A stretch of 64,000 bases of DNA from Aeromonas salmonicida subsp. salmonicida (GCF_001643305.1 NZ_LSGW01000095.1:1-64000); one strand, 5' to 3'; shown: positions 42,911 to 54,814, counted from the stretch's first letter. The notes: generated by a model from the sequence alone, not told the origin. Translations and numbers: made by a program.

Positions 42911-44244
42911 GCAATTTATCGCTGGATTTTTCGTCGGACTTTCGTCCGCTGGCGGCCCGGATGCGGCCGCAAGACCTCGACCAGTACATAGGTCAGCAGC
43001 ATATCCTGGGGCCTGACAAGCCCCTGCGCAAAGCGATCCTGGCCGGTCACTGCCACTCCATGATTTTGTGGGGGCCGCCCGGTACCGGCAAGACCACCCT
43101 GGCGGAACTGATGGCGCACTATTGTCAGGCGGAGGTGGAGCGACTCTCTGCGGTGACCTCCGGCATCAAGGAGATCCGCGCCGCCATCGACAAGGCAAAG
43201 GAGAACAGCTGGCGCGGGGTGCGTACCATATTGTTCGTCGATGAGGTGCACCGCTTCAACAAGAGCCAGCAGGATGTGTTCCTGCCCCACATCGAAGATG
43301 GCACCATCACCTTTATCGGTGCCACCACCGAAAACCCCTCGTTCGAACTCAACAACGCACTGCTCTCCCGGGCCCGGGTCTATCTGCTCAAGCGGCTGGA
43401 AGAGGACGACATCCTCGCCATGATCGATCAGGCAATGACAGACTCCCGCGGCCTCAATGATCCGGCACTCACCTTTGCCCCCGGAGTGAAGGAGGCGCTG
43501 GCCAAAGCCGTGGATGGTGACGGGCGCAAATCCCTCAACTATCTGGAGCTGCTGGCCGACATGGCCGAGACCAATGGGGCAGGGGAGAGGGTGATCGACA
43601 GTGCCCTGCTCGCCGCCGTGGTGGGTGAGCATGTGGCGCGCTTTGACAAGGGCGGCGATCACTTCTACGACCTCATCTCGGCGGTGCACAAGTCCATTCG
43701 CGGCTCTGCCCCCGATGCGGCGCTCTACTGGTATGCCCGCATGGTGAGCGCAGGTTGCGATCCCCTCTACATCGCCCGCCGCTTGCTGGCGATTGCCTCG
43801 GAAGATGTGGGCAATGCCGATCCGCGTGCCATGCAGGTGGCGTTATCGGCCTGGGATTGCTTCCACCGCATCGGTCCGGCCGAAGGGGAGCGGGCCATCG
43901 CCCAGGCCATCGTCTATCTTGCCTGCGCCCCCAAGAGCAATGCGGTCTACACCGCCTGGAAAGCAGCGCTTAACGACGCCAAAAACCTGCCCGATTTCGA
44001 GGTGCCGCCGCACCTTCGCAACGCACCCACCAAGCTGATGAGCGATCTGGGCTATGGCGCCGAGTATCGCTATGCCCACGACGAGCCGGGTGCTTATGCC
44101 GCCGGCGAGAGCTATTTCCCGCCGGAATTGGCTGGCAAGCAGTACTACCAGCCCATGGATCGCGGTCTCGAGAAGCAGATCGCCCAGAAGCTCGATTATC
44201 TCCACGAGCTGGATAAACAGAGCCCACGCAAGCGGGACATCTGA
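42907..44244 (+). CDS. rarA: Replication-associated recombination protein RarA (MgsA)
   Basis: RarA is a clamp-loader-like AAA+ ATPase acting at stalled replication forks. The 445-residue protein has MSNLSLDFS at its start, Walker [13 protein letters not shown] near residue 56, and Walker [18 protein letters not shown]. Sensor 1 is [13 protein letters not shown]. The C-terminal tetramerisation region contains [11 protein letters not shown] and [15 protein letters not shown]. Start ATG 42907 by homology; ATG 42901 is also in frame. The lolA-rarA-serS order is conserved in Enterobacteria. Confidence 0.95.
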   Translation: MSNLSLDFSSDFRPLAARMRPQDLDQYIGQQHILGPDKPLRKAILAGHCHSMILWGPPGTGKTTLAELMAHYCQAEVERLSAVTSGIKEIRAAIDKAKENSWRGVRTILFVDEVHRFNKSQQDVFLPHIEDGTITFIGATTENPSFELNNALLSRARVYLLKRLEEDDILAMIDQAMTDSRGLNDPALTFAPGVKEALAKAVDGDGRKSLNYLELLADMAETNGAGERVIDSALLAAVVGEHVARFDKGGDHFYDLISAVHKSIRGSAPDAALYWYARMVSAGCDPLYIARRLLAIASEDVGNADPRAMQVALSAWDCFHRIGPAEGERAIAQAIVYLACAPKSNAVYTAWKAALNDAKNLPDFEVPPHLRNAPTKLMSDLGYGAEYRYAHDEPGAYAAGESYFPPELAGKQYYQPMDRGLEKQIAQKLDYLHELDKQSPRKRDI

Positions 44245-45896
<1,652 letters not shown>

Positions 45897-45912
45897 GCGC
45901 ACTCGCGTAAAT

Positions 45913-45946
45913 ACAACGCCATGGCCATGCCATGGCGTTGTGCATT
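45913..45946 (+). terminator. Hairpin after serS
   Basis: ACAACGCCATGG and CCATGGCGTTGT form a strong 12-bp stem 17 bases after the serS stop. The T-run is poor (GCATTTGG), so it may be an imperfect terminator or an mRNA-stabilising hairpin. Confidence 0.6.
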
Positions 45947-46031
45947 TGGGCCCGGCACAATCGTTTCAACGCTGGGGAAGGTGCCGCTGTCGGCACTTCT
46001 TTGAATGTTTAACACATTTTTATCAAGCATT

Positions 46032-46047
46032 GCGCAATCGTTTTTGT
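46032..46047 (+). promoter_or_regulatory. PurR operator upstream of cvpA-purF
   Basis: GCGCAATCGTTTTTGT matches the PurR consensus ANGCAANCGNTTNCNT at all but two fixed positions. It lies 37 bases before cvpA, where the E. coli cvpA-purF operator also sits. It predicts repression by hypoxanthine- or guanine-loaded PurR. Confidence 0.7.
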
Positions 46048-46083
46048 TAGACTGCGCCGCAATTTCGCAGGACACTTTTTCCT

Positions 46084-46572
46084 ATGGTCTGGATTGATTA
46101 CGCCATCATCGGCATCGTCGGTTTCTCCGCCCTCATCAGCCTGGTGCGCGGCTTCGTCAAGGAAGCCATGTCGCTCGTCACCTGGTTTATCGCCTTCTTC
46201 ATCGCCAGCCATTTCTATCCCGATCTCGCCGTCTATTTCACCTCGTTCTCCGATCCCCTGGTACGCAACGGCCTGGCCATCGCAGCCCTGTTTGTGGCGA
46301 CCCTGATCCTGGGCGGCGTGGTGAACTACGTGGTGGGTCTGCTGGTGGAAAAGACTGGCCTGTCAGGAACGGATCGGGTGCTCGGCATCTGCTTCGGCGC
46401 CATTCGCGGGGTACTGATCGTCAGTGCCCTGCTGTTTTTTATGGATACCTTCACCAGCCTCTCCCAGAGCGACTGGTGGGTGGCGTCCAAACTGGTTCCC
46501 GAGTTCAAGCCGGTGATCCAGTGGTTTTTCGGGTTCATGCTGAACTCGTCCAGTTTTCTTAAACAGGTATAG
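46084..46572 (+). CDS. cvpA: CvpA family inner-membrane protein
   Basis: A 162-residue inner-membrane protein with four predicted helices (for instance YAIIGIVGFSALISLVRGFV at the start). CvpA is needed for colicin V export and envelope homeostasis in E. coli; the molecular role is unclear. Conserved text includes SLVRGFVKEAMSL and GTDRVLGICFGAIRGVL. It forms an operon with purF 21 bases downstream, under the PurR-like operator. Confidence 0.94.
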   Translation: MVWIDYAIIGIVGFSALISLVRGFVKEAMSLVTWFIAFFIASHFYPDLAVYFTSFSDPLVRNGLAIAALFVATLILGGVVNYVVGLLVEKTGLSGTDRVLGICFGAIRGVLIVSALLFFMDTFTSLSQSDWWVASKLVPEFKPVIQWFFGFMLNSSSFLKQV

Positions 46573-46593
46573 TGACTTCGAGGTAGCAAAGAC

Positions 46594-48114
46594 ATGTGTG
46601 GTATTGTCGGTATAGTTGGCACCACCCCCGTCAATCAGGCCCTCTACGACGCCTTGACGGTGTTGCAGCACAGGGGACAGGATGCCGCCGGGATCGTGAC
46701 CATAGACAGTGGAAACTTCCGGCAACGCAAGGCCAACGGCCTGGTGAAGGACGTGTTTGAAGTGCGTCACATGCAGCGACTGAAGGGGCATATCGGCATA
46801 GGTCATGTCAGATATCCCACCGCAGGCAGCTCAAGTGCCGCTGAAGCCCAACCTTTTTACGTGAACTCTCCCTACGGAATGGTGCTGGCCCACAACGGCA
46901 ACCTCACCAACGCTAAGGATCTCAAGGAGCAGCAGTTCAAGGTGGCCCGTCGTCACATCAACACCACCTCCGATTCGGAAGTGCTGTTGAACGTGCTGGC
47001 CCACGAGCTGGATCTCTGCGACAAGATGGCGCTGCGTCCGGAGGATATCTTCTCTGCGGTGCGCAAGACCCATCAGCAGATCCGTGGCGCCTATGCCGTG
47101 GTCTCCCTGGTGATTGGTCATGGCCTCATCGGATTTCGTGATCCCAACGGCATTCGTCCGCTGATCCTGGGTCGTCGGGCAGACGAGCAGGGCCAGGTGG
47201 AGTACATGCTCGCCTCCGAGAGCGTGGCGCTTGACGCCATCGGTTTCGAGACGGTGCGTGATGTTGCGCCGGGTGAAGCCATCTACATTACCGAGCAGGG
47301 CCAGCTCTTCTCCGAGCAGTGTGCGGAAAACCCGCAGATGAGCTCCTGCATCTTCGAATATGTCTACTTCGCCCGTCCCGACTCGTGCATCGACAAGGTC
47401 TCCGTCTACGCCGCCCGCCTCAACATGGGTCGCAAGCTGGGCCAGAAGATTGCGCGCGAGTGGGAAGATCTCGATGTGGATGTGGTTATCCCCATCCCGG
47501 AGACCTCCTGTGACGTGGCGCTGGAAATAGCCCATACCCTGAACCTGCCGTATCGTCAGGGCTTCGTGAAGAACCGCTACATAGGCCGTACCTTCATCAT
47601 GCCGGGCCAGACCCAGCGCAAGAAATCGGTACGCCGCAAGCTCAACGCCATCAGCTCCGAATTCAAGGGCAAGAAGGTGTTGCTGGTGGATGACAGCATA
47701 GTGCGCGGTACTACCTCTGAGCAGATCATCCAGATGGCTCGAGAAGCGGGCGCGGCCAAGGTTTACTTCGCCTCGGCGGCACCGGAAATCCGTTTCCCCA
47801 ACGTCTATGGCATCGATATGCCGACCGCCAACGAGCTGATCGCCCACGGCCGGGAAGTGGAAGAGGTGTGTGCACTGATTGGTGCCGATGGCCTGATTTT
47901 CCAGGATCTGGAAGATCTGGAAGAAGCGGTGCGGGAGATCAACCCTGAGCTGCGCCACTTCGAGACTTCGGTGTTTAACGGTCACTATGTCACCTCAGAC
48001 GTGGATCAGTCCTATCTGGATCACTTGAACGCCATGCGCAGCGATGACAACAAGGCGGTGCGTGAGTGGCAGGAAGGCACCAGCAATCTGGAAATTTTTA
48101 ACGAAGGCAGTTAA
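46594..48114 (+). CDS. purF: Amidophosphoribosyltransferase PurF
   Basis: PurF makes 5-phosphoribosylamine from PRPP and glutamine, the first committed step of purine synthesis. The 506-residue protein starts MCGIVGIVG with the N-terminal nucleophile Cys2 exposed after Met removal. It continues with the Ntn glutaminase domain ([20 protein letters not shown]) and has the PRPP-binding motif [17 protein letters not shown] near residue 365. Length equals E. coli PurF. Confidence 0.98.
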   Translation: MCGIVGIVGTTPVNQALYDALTVLQHRGQDAAGIVTIDSGNFRQRKANGLVKDVFEVRHMQRLKGHIGIGHVRYPTAGSSSAAEAQPFYVNSPYGMVLAHNGNLTNAKDLKEQQFKVARRHINTTSDSEVLLNVLAHELDLCDKMALRPEDIFSAVRKTHQQIRGAYAVVSLVIGHGLIGFRDPNGIRPLILGRRADEQGQVEYMLASESVALDAIGFETVRDVAPGEAIYITEQGQLFSEQCAENPQMSSCIFEYVYFARPDSCIDKVSVYAARLNMGRKLGQKIAREWEDLDVDVVIPIPETSCDVALEIAHTLNLPYRQGFVKNRYIGRTFIMPGQTQRKKSVRRKLNAISSEFKGKKVLLVDDSIVRGTTSEQIIQMAREAGAAKVYFASAAPEIRFPNVYGIDMPTANELIAHGREVEEVCALIGADGLIFQDLEDLEEAVREINPELRHFETSVFNGHYVTSDVDQSYLDHLNAMRSDDNKAVREWQEGTSNLEIFNEGS

Positions 48115-48143
48115 ACGTTTTCGTTGTCAATGACAGAGATGAG

Positions 48144-48170
48144 ATGGGGGCTGCGGCCCCCATTGTTGTG
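48144..48170 (+). terminator. Weak terminator after purF
   Basis: ATGGGGGC-TGCG-GCCCCCAT forms an 8-bp GC-rich stem about 30 bases after the purF stop. It is followed only by TGTTGTG, so termination may be partial. Confidence 0.55.
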
Positions 48171-48337
48171 TCTGGGCAATGGGGGAGGGATGTTATCTGA
48201 TTGAAAAAAAAGCACTTATGCAGCCGGGTGTGGGCAGTGACGGCGGGATCCGCTAGCATAGTCACCCTGTCGCGCCCTTCGCGCAGTCGTATCCACTCGA
48301 CTAAATGCCGTATCAACCAGAACAGACGAGAATTCAG

Positions 48338-49085
48338 ATGGATGATTTGTTAGCCCCCGTGCGCCAGTTTTTGCAGTGCGAGACCCCGGACGAGTGGGTG
48401 GCAATGGCGCGCGATCCCGCCCATCTGCCCACCCTGCTTATCGATCACGCCAACTGCGAGAACAAGGCTGCGCTCACCGCCCACAGCCTGGTGCGTCGCT
48501 ACTGCCTGCCCAAGGGAAAACGTCATCTGCTGCCCAAGCTGGAATTCTATCGGGAGCTGGATGCCATCCCGGAGAAGGCCGAGATCCTGGGCAAGCGCAG
48601 CATGGGGGAGTCCGATCGCACCGTGTTTGAGGAGCTGGCCCGCAACCCGCTGCTGTTTCCCATGGTGCGCCTCATCCAGGAGGAGCTGCACCACTTTGAG
48701 CAGGTACTGGCGCTGATGGCCGCGCGCAACATCCCCTATGGCCCCGTGACCGCCTCCCGCTACGCCCGCAACCTGATGCAGCATGTACGCACCCACGAGC
48801 CTGCAACCATAGTCGACAAGCTGATCATCGGAGGCGCGCTCCTGCGAGCGTTTTGCCAAGCTGGCGCCCCATCTGGACGAGGAGCTGGGCCGCTTCTATG
48901 TCTCCCTGTTGCGCTCCGAGGCGCGCCATTATCAGGACTATCTGGCCCTGGCCGAGCAATATGCGGGTAAGGATATCAGCGAGCGGGTAGCGTATTTTGG
49001 CAAACTCGAAGCCGAACTTGTCTGCTCGCCGGATCCGCAATTCAGGTTCCATAGCGGGCTGCCTGTCAGATCTGACAGTTGTTGA
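48338..49085 (+). pseudogene. miaE: tRNA 2-methylthio-N6-isopentenyladenosine hydroxylase MiaE, broken by an about 11-bp deletion
   Basis: MiaE is a ferritin-like diiron enzyme that hydroxylates ms2i6A37 of tRNA. Residues 1 to about 166 are in one frame (LIDHANCENKAALTAHSLVR, LIQEELHHFEQVL, THEPATIVDKLIIGG). The rest is in another frame (SCERFAKLAPHLDEELGRF, LLRSEARHYQDYLALAEQ, RFHSGLPV). In Salmonella MiaE the junction reads GAYIEARSCERF; here the codons for about Tyr-Ile-Glu are missing, and an 11-base deletion near 48832-48836 explains the frame change. That Glu is a probable iron ligand. The expressed product would end at 48968-48970 with an unrelated tail and cannot be active. Confidence 0.9.
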
Positions 49086-49150
49086 TGTCAAGGGGGCTGC
49101 CTACCATGGCCATGTTCCTACTACGAGCGACGCATCATTTTTGAGCGCAA

Positions 49151-49178
49151 TTCCCGGCCCCTGAGCCGGGATTTTTTT
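49151..49178 (+). terminator. Terminator after miaE
   Basis: TTCCCGGC-CCCTGA-GCCGGGA followed by seven T makes a classic Rho-independent terminator about 65 bases after the original miaE stop. Confidence 0.85.
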
Positions 49179-49241
49179 GCGCGTTTTCAAGCAGGTGAGT
49201 AGGGGAGAGTGCCGGTGCCAGGGCTGGCACCGGCCACGGGA

Positions 49242-50027
49242 TCAGCGGCGGTATTCGTTGTTGTAGTTCTGGATCAGGCGGCGGGTCACCTCATGCTGGG
49301 GATCGGCGAACACCTTGAGGGTTTTGCCACGCTCCACCACTCGTCCGTCGTGCATCACCAGCACCTCGTCACTGATGTGGCTGACCACCCCCAGATCGTT
49401 GGCTACCAGCACATAGCTCAGTCCCATGGTCTCCTGCATCTCCAGCAGCAGGTTGATGATCTGGGAGCGTACCGAGATATCCAGGGTGGAGAGCGCCTCA
49501 TCGGCTACCACTATCTTGGGATTGAGGATCAGCGCCCGTGCCAGCGCCACCCGCTGTTGCTGACCAGCGGAGAGCATCTGGGGGTAGAAGAGGGCGTGAT
49601 CCGGCAGCATGCCCACCATACGCAGGGTCTGCACTACCTTGTCGTGGCGCTCCTCGTCACTCATTTCGGTGTTGAGCCGCAGCGGTGTCTCCAGGATCTG
49701 GCCGACCCGGATCTTGCGATTGAGGGAGGAGTTGGGGTCCTGGAAGATCATGCGCAGCAGCTTGCAGCGGGTCTGGTAGTCGCCATGCACCAGGGTCTGA
49801 CCCTCGATGGCGATGTCGCCGCTGGTGGGCTCTATCATGCCGGCCAGGATCCGTGCCAGGGTACTCTTGCCGGAGCCGGCTTCACCGACGATGGCCAGCG
49901 TCTGGCCCACGTCCAGATCAAACGAGAGCGGCTTGATGGCTTCCACCGCCCGGCGGCGAAACAGGCCGGTGCGATTTTGATAGGTCTTGCTAAGGCCTCT
50001 GACCTGCAACAGGGAGGGTTCAATCAC
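49242..50027 (-). CDS. sapF: Peptide ABC transporter ATP-binding protein SapF
   Basis: SapF (261 residues) is one of two ATPases of the Sap importer, linked to antimicrobial-peptide resistance and, in E. coli, putrescine export and K+ uptake. Walker A GEAGSGKST is near residue 49, the Q-loop MIFQDPNSSLN near residue 93, the signature LSAGQQQRVALARAL near residue 155, and Walker B IVVADEALSTLD follows. It is the last gene of sapABCDF, 34 bases after sapD. Confidence 0.94.
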   Translation of the reverse strand: MIEPSLLQVRGLSKTYQNRTGLFRRRAVEAIKPLSFDLDVGQTLAIVGEAGSGKSTLARILAGMIEPTSGDIAIEGQTLVHGDYQTRCKLLRMIFQDPNSSLNRKIRVGQILETPLRLNTEMSDEERHDKVVQTLRMVGMLPDHALFYPQMLSAGQQQRVALARALILNPKIVVADEALSTLDISVRSQIINLLLEMQETMGLSYVLVANDLGVVSHISDEVLVMHDGRVVERGKTLKVFADPQHEVTRRLIQNYNNEYRR

Positions 50028-50061
50028 AAGCTGTGCTCCTTGACGGGGGCGTTAACGAACA

Positions 50062-51060
50062 TCATTTTTTCGGCTCATCCATGTTCAGCGGGAAGTGGCA
50101 ACTGAACTGGTGGCCCTTGATCTTGCTCATCAGCGGCGTCTGTACGCACTGCTTCTGGGCATAGGGGCAACGGGGACCAAGTCGGCAACCTATGGGCAGA
50201 TGCTGCAGCGGTGGAATGACACCGGGCAGGGTTTCGAGTCGCGACTTGTGGCGCACCAGCTTGTCAAAGTCGGGAATGGACTTGAGCAAGGCATCGGTAT
50301 ATGGGTGGTGTGGGGTATCCAGGATCTGATCCCGGGTACCGACCTCCACCATCTGGCCGCAGTACATCACATTGATGGTGTCGGTCAGGTTGGCGATGGC
50401 GGCAATGTCGTTGCTGATGATGAGAATGGTGGTGTTGCCCAGCTTGTTCATCTTGTCCAGCAGCCGCAGGATCTGGGAGTGGGTGGTGGACTCCATGGCG
50501 CTGGTGGGCTCATCGGCTACCAGCAGGCGCGGCTTGTTGGCAATGGCCATGGCGATCATCACCTTCTGACACATGCCGTCAGAGAGCTCGTGGGGATAGG
50601 CGCGCATTACCTTGCGGTGATCCTTGACGCCGACCCTGTGCAGCAGCGCGATGGCCTTTTTCTTGCGCCACTGGAAGCGTTGCCAGAATTTCCCTTCAAA
50701 CGAATCGGTCGGGATAGCCTCTTCCAGCTGGGCGCCAATCTCCCCGGACGGATCCAGGCAGCTGATGGGGTCCTGAAAGATCATGGCTATCTCGCGGCCC
50801 ATGATCCGGCGCCGCTCCTTGGGGGCCATGGTCAGCAGATCCATGTCGTTGAAGCGCATCCGGTCGGCACGTACCGTCCAGTTGTCTTTCTGGATGCCGA
50901 CGATCACTTTGGCAATCAAGCTCTTGCCGGAGCCGGATTCCCCCACCAGGCCGCGGATCTCCCCCTCGGTCAGGGTCAGGCTCACCTTGTCCACCGCCTT
51001 GACCTTGCCCTGTGGCGTGTCAATTTCGATGGTGAGGTTGCGTATGTCGAGCAAGGGCAT
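50062..51060 (-). CDS. sapD: Peptide ABC transporter ATP-binding protein SapD
   Basis: SapD (332 residues) is an OppD-type ATPase. Walker [11 protein letters not shown] is near residue 40, the Q-loop [12 protein letters not shown] near residue 94, and Walker [13 protein letters not shown] near residue 180. The signature helix reads [12 protein letters not shown] instead of LSGGQ, a feature shared with SapD proteins. A C-terminal oligopeptide-transporter extension ends with several Cys ([14 protein letters not shown]), possibly binding an iron-sulfur cluster. The start overlaps the sapC stop by one base. Confidence 0.94.
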   Translation of the reverse strand: MPLLDIRNLTIEIDTPQGKVKAVDKVSLTLTEGEIRGLVGESGSGKSLIAKVIVGIQKDNWTVRADRMRFNDMDLLTMAPKERRRIMGREIAMIFQDPISCLDPSGEIGAQLEEAIPTDSFEGKFWQRFQWRKKKAIALLHRVGVKDHRKVMRAYPHELSDGMCQKVMIAMAIANKPRLLVADEPTSAMESTTHSQILRLLDKMNKLGNTTILIISNDIAAIANLTDTINVMYCGQMVEVGTRDQILDTPHHPYTDALLKSIPDFDKLVRHKSRLETLPGVIPPLQHLPIGCRLGPRCPYAQKQCVQTPLMSKIKGHQFSCHFPLNMDEPKK

Positions 51061-51953
51061 TAATCATTCCCCTCTTTGAGTGCTTCACGGATGCCTTCAC
51101 CAACTAAATTGGTTACCAGCACGCTGAACAGTATGGCCATACCCGGCAGGGTCACGGTCCAGGGGGCGAGATAGATGAGATCGCTCGAGTCGGCCAGCAT
51201 GGCACCCCACTCCGGCTGGGGAGACTGGGCACCGAGGCCGAGAAAACCCACCGCCGAGATATCGAGGATAGCGGCAGAGAGGGTGCGAGTGGTCTGGGCG
51301 ACCAGGGTCTCCACTATGTTCGGCAGTATGGCCAGACGCATGATACGAAATGGGGGCGATCCATCGAGGCGGCTGGCAATGATGTACTCCTTTTGCATCT
51401 CGGTGTGAACGGCGTTGTAGGTCGCCCGGATGAAGGGAGGGATCAGCGCCAGCGTGATGGCGATCAGGGTGTTGAACAGGCCTGGCCCCAGAATGGCGAC
51501 CATGATGATGGTCAGCAGCAGGGAAGGGATGGAGAGCAGGGTGTCGAGCAGGTGGTGCAGTACGCTCGATTTGAGCCCCTTGCTCATGCCGCCCAGGATG
51601 CCGATGGCGGTGCCGGCCACCATGGCGATCAGCACCACCAGCAAGGCATTGCCGAAGGTGAAGCGCGCGCCCACCACCAGACGGGAGAGGATGTCACGGC
51701 CCAGATCGTCTGTGCCAAGGAAGTAGTCTATGTTGCCGCTGTTGGCCCAGGAGGGGGCCAGCAGCAGGCGGGAGCTGTGTTGATCATCGATGCCGTAGGG
51801 CACCAGCAACGGGCCAATGAGGGTGATGAGCAGCAGGATCACGAAGCACCAGAGTGCCCCCATTGCCAGTGGATTGCGGCGATAGGAGGCCCAGGTCTGC
51901 TCCAGCGGGGAGAGGATCTTGAGCTCGGGGTAGAGGCTAGTCTTGTCTTGCAT
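51060..51953 (-). CDS. sapC: Peptide ABC transporter permease SapC
   Basis: SapC (297 residues) is a DppC/OppC-type inner-membrane permease with about six helices. The EAA-like loop that contacts the ATPases appears as [23 protein letters not shown] (about residues 195-217). The N-terminal [15 protein letters not shown] motif is typical of OppC proteins. It sits 35 bases after sapB in the operon and is apparently complete. Confidence 0.93.
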   Translation of the reverse strand: MQDKTSLYPELKILSPLEQTWASYRRNPLAMGALWCFVILLLITLIGPLLVPYGIDDQHSSRLLLAPSWANSGNIDYFLGTDDLGRDILSRLVVGARFTFGNALLVVLIAMVAGTAIGILGGMSKGLKSSVLHHLLDTLLSIPSLLLTIIMVAILGPGLFNTLIAITLALIPPFIRATYNAVHTEMQKEYIIASRLDGSPPFRIMRLAILPNIVETLVAQTTRTLSAAILDISAVGFLGLGAQSPQPEWGAMLADSSDLIYLAPWTVTLPGMAILFSVLVTNLVGEGIREALKEGND

Positions 51954-51988
51954 AGGATTCCTGGCTCCAGGTCATGCCATGAGCACGT

Positions 51989-52948
51989 TCAGTCTTGTTT
52001 TGCATAGAGTTCTTTGCGCCGCGCCGGATAGATGATGGTGGTGAGCAGCTCTGTGCTGACGCTGGTAAAAATGACGAAACCAGCCACTACCAGGGTGGCG
52101 CCACGGATGGCGGCATAGTCCTGCAGGGCTATGCTGCTGATGAGCCAGCGGCCGATCCCGTGCCACTCGAACACCACCTCCGTGATCATGGCGGAGGTGA
52201 GCACGCTGCCCAGCTGCAGACCCAGCAGCGGCAACACGGGGGGCAAGGCATTCTTGAGGCCATGGCGCCAGACAATCTGCCGACGGGAGAGACCACGGCT
52301 TGCGGCTGCCTTGATGTAGTTCTGCTTCATCACGTCGATGAGGGAGCTGCGCACGTGGCGGATCACCTCTGTGGTGGGCACCACCGCCAGCACCAGCGAG
52401 GGCAGGATCAAGTGGCGCAGGGCGTCGTGCAGCGCCGCCTGGCGCCAGGGTTCATGGCTCATCAATACGTCGATCAATGCTATGCCGGTAATGGAGGGCA
52501 CGTCATAAAGCAGACTGATCTGGCCGGAGGCGGGCAACCAGCCGAGATCCAGCGAGAAGAACATCACCACCAGCAACGCCAGCCAGAACACAGGTACAGC
52601 GTAGCCGATGAGGCCGGCGGTCATGATGGAGAGATCCAGCGGCTTGCCTTGTGAGAGTGCCGCCAGGGTGCCCAGCGGAATGCCCACCAGCAGCGAGATG
52701 GCAAATGCCGTTGCACAGAGGATCAGGGTGGCCGGGAAGTAGTGGCGGATCTCGTCCAGCACAGGTAGACCAGAGACACTGGAAAGCCCCAGATCCCCGT
52801 CCAGAATGTTGCTCAGAAAGTCAGGATAACCGCTCCAGAAGCTGGCTTGCAGGCCGATGAGCCGATAATCCAGCAGGTAGGCGACAAAGGTCAGGGCCAG
52901 CAGGGTAATGAGCAGCAGGCTGATGCGGCGCAGAATATAGAGAAACAT
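51989..52948 (-). CDS. sapB: Peptide ABC transporter permease SapB
   Basis: SapB (319 residues) is the DppB-type permease partner of SapC. It has an N-terminal helix (FLYILRRISLLLITLLALTFVAYL) and the ATPase-contact loop YIKAAASRGLSRRQIVWRHGLKNALPP (about residues 210-236). The membrane block FEWHGIGRWLISSIALQDY lies towards the C-terminus. It starts two bases after the sapA stop, implying coupling. Length matches E. coli SapB (321). Confidence 0.94.
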   Translation of the reverse strand: MFLYILRRISLLLITLLALTFVAYLLDYRLIGLQASFWSGYPDFLSNILDGDLGLSSVSGLPVLDEIRHYFPATLILCATAFAISLLVGIPLGTLAALSQGKPLDLSIMTAGLIGYAVPVFWLALLVVMFFSLDLGWLPASGQISLLYDVPSITGIALIDVLMSHEPWRQAALHDALRHLILPSLVLAVVPTTEVIRHVRSSLIDVMKQNYIKAAASRGLSRRQIVWRHGLKNALPPVLPLLGLQLGSVLTSAMITEVVFEWHGIGRWLISSIALQDYAAIRGATLVVAGFVIFTSVSTELLTTIIYPARRKELYAKQD

Positions 52949-52950
52949 GC

Positions 52951-54552
52951 TTACTCCCTGTGTGCTTGGTAGAAGACGGTGCCGCCAAAAGGCATCAGGG
53001 AGAGCCCCTCAATGTCGCTGCGACTGACCTGGGTGCGCAGGGCATGGGCCAGCGGGATGAGCGGCAACTGCTCGTTGAGCAGGGTCTGGGCGTAATAGTA
53101 GTTGCGCAGCCGGAACGCCAGCTGGGGGGTGGTCACAGCGTCATCCAGCAGTTGATCGAAGGCCGGGCTGCACCAGCGGCTGTAGTTGTTGCCACGCTCG
53201 ACGGCGGTGCAGCTCAGCAACTGGCGAAAGAAGTTGTCGGGGTCGGCGTTGTCGGCAATCCAGCCCGACAGCAGGCTGTCATAGTGGCCATGGGCGAGGC
53301 GCGTCTCGATGACAGGCCATTCCTGCTGCACGATTTTCAGCTTGATGCCGACCTTGGCCAGATCGCTGCGCATCAGCTGGGCTGTCTTGAGGGCATCCGG
53401 GTTGTAGGGGCGCGAGCCTGGCTGTACCAGCACCTGCATCTCGAATCCGTGCTCAAACCCGGCCTCCTTGAGCAGCTGACGTGATCGCTTCAAGTCTTGC
53501 TGACGCATAGGCAGAGAAGGATTGTAGCCCCAGGAGAGGGGAGGGAGCAGGCTGTTGGCCGGTTGTCCTGTCTCGAAGTAGACCGCTTGCAACAGGTTGT
53601 CGATATTGATGGCACTGGCGATGGCCTGACGTACCTGTACCTTGTTGAAGGGTGCCTTGCGGGTGTTGAGGGCAAGGAAGGCCACGTTCATGCCCGACTG
53701 TATGGACAGGCTCAGCTTCGGGTTCTGCTTGATCACCGACAACTGGCTGGCAACGGGGGTACTCATCACATCGCACTCGCCCGTCAGTAGCTTGGCCAGT
53801 CGCTTGGCGGATTTTGGCGTGATGTCATAGACCAGTTGTTCAATCTTGGCTTCGCCGCCCCAGTAACCCGGGTGGCGCAGGTAACGCACATATTCGTTGT
53901 GGCGATACTCCTTGAAGCTGAACGGACCTGTCCCGACCGGTTGAGTGTCCAGCAGTGCCTGTGTGCCGGCGCTGCGCATCTGGTCGGCATATTCGGCGGA
54001 GAGCACTATGGCGTAGTCGCTGGCCAGCGTGGCGAGGAAGGAGGCATCCGGCCGATTCAGTTCAAACACCACCTGCTGCTGTCCCTTCTTGTAGATCCGC
54101 TTGATCAGTTGATCCAGCCCCAGGCTGTAGAAGTAGGGATACTCGCCCCCCGAAATGGCGTGATAGGGGTGCTGCTTGTCCAGCAGCCGCTGCCAGGTGA
54201 ACAGCACATCGTCGGCATTCAGGTTGCGTGAGGGATTGAACCAGGGGGTGTGGTGAAAGGTGACGCCCTTGCGCAGAGTCAGGGTGTAGGAGAGACCATC
54301 TTCACTCACGTTCCAGCGGGTGGCGAGCCCCCCTTCCAGCGCCAGCGTGTTGGGGTTCACCTCCAGCAGACGATCGTAGAGCGGGCGGGAGCTGGCATCC
54401 AGGGTCACCCCGGAGTTGGAGACCTGGGGATTGAAGGTCTGGGGCGAGCCTTCCGCACAGTAGATGAGTCCCGTCCTGGACGCGTCGTCTTGTTTCTGAC
54501 AACCGGTAACCAGCACCAGCAATCCAAGCAGCAAGGGTTTGAGCATTCTCAT
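52951..54552 (-). CDS. sapA: Peptide ABC transporter substrate-binding protein SapA, predicted lipoprotein
   Basis: SapA (533 residues) is the solute-binding protein of the Sap importer. Family blocks match E. coli SapA: GLIYCAEGSPQTFNPQ, YDRLLEVNP, NADDVLFTWQRLLD, PVGTGPFSFKEYRHNEYVR, LLTGECDVMSTPVASQLS and SGMNVAFLALNT. The N-terminus ends in a lipobox (LLVLVTGC, Cys18), so it should be tethered to the membrane, whereas E. coli SapA has an ordinary signal peptide. It is the first gene of the operon; the promoter must lie between 54553 and the pspF end. Confidence 0.93.
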   Translation of the reverse strand: MRMLKPLLLGLLVLVTGCQKQDDASRTGLIYCAEGSPQTFNPQVSNSGVTLDASSRPLYDRLLEVNPNTLALEGGLATRWNVSEDGLSYTLTLRKGVTFHHTPWFNPSRNLNADDVLFTWQRLLDKQHPYHAISGGEYPYFYSLGLDQLIKRIYKKGQQQVVFELNRPDASFLATLASDYAIVLSAEYADQMRSAGTQALLDTQPVGTGPFSFKEYRHNEYVRYLRHPGYWGGEAKIEQLVYDITPKSAKRLAKLLTGECDVMSTPVASQLSVIKQNPKLSLSIQSGMNVAFLALNTRKAPFNKVQVRQAIASAINIDNLLQAVYFETGQPANSLLPPLSWGYNPSLPMRQQDLKRSRQLLKEAGFEHGFEMQVLVQPGSRPYNPDALKTAQLMRSDLAKVGIKLKIVQQEWPVIETRLAHGHYDSLLSGWIADNADPDNFFRQLLSCTAVERGNNYSRWCSPAFDQLLDDAVTTPQLAFRLRNYYYAQTLLNEQLPLIPLAHALRTQVSRSDIEGLSLMPFGGTVFYQAHRE

Positions 54553-54636
54553 TGTAGAACCATGTTTTTATACAAATGTGCCAGCATCGGGGCTGGCGAG
54601 TTGCAGGAGTCGGCCTGAACCGGGCTTACTGTGGTT

Positions 54637-54814
54637 TCAATCCGCATCGTTATCACTATCCTGCAGCGGGTATTTGCGCCGCATGCCACGGCACTGGTGA
54701 TAGCGCAGGGCCAGCATTTCCTGTGGCGTCAATCCGCATCGTTATCACTGTCCAGCAGCTGGTATTTGCGCAGCATGCCACGGAACTGGTGATAACTCAG
54801 GGCCAGCAACTGGG
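54637..54814 (-). repeat. Duplicated fragment of the pspF 3' end
   Basis: Bases 54637 to about 54722 repeat 54729 to about 54814 with a 92-base offset and roughly 85-90% identity by eye. The second copy is the true pspF C-terminus (LLALSYHQFRGMLRKYQLLDS). The first, on the same strand, would read MLALRYHQCRGMRRKYPLQDS and ends with the same DNDAD and stop. The orphan copy lies between pspF and sapA and is untranslated. It is probably an old partial tandem duplication. Confidence 0.8.
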
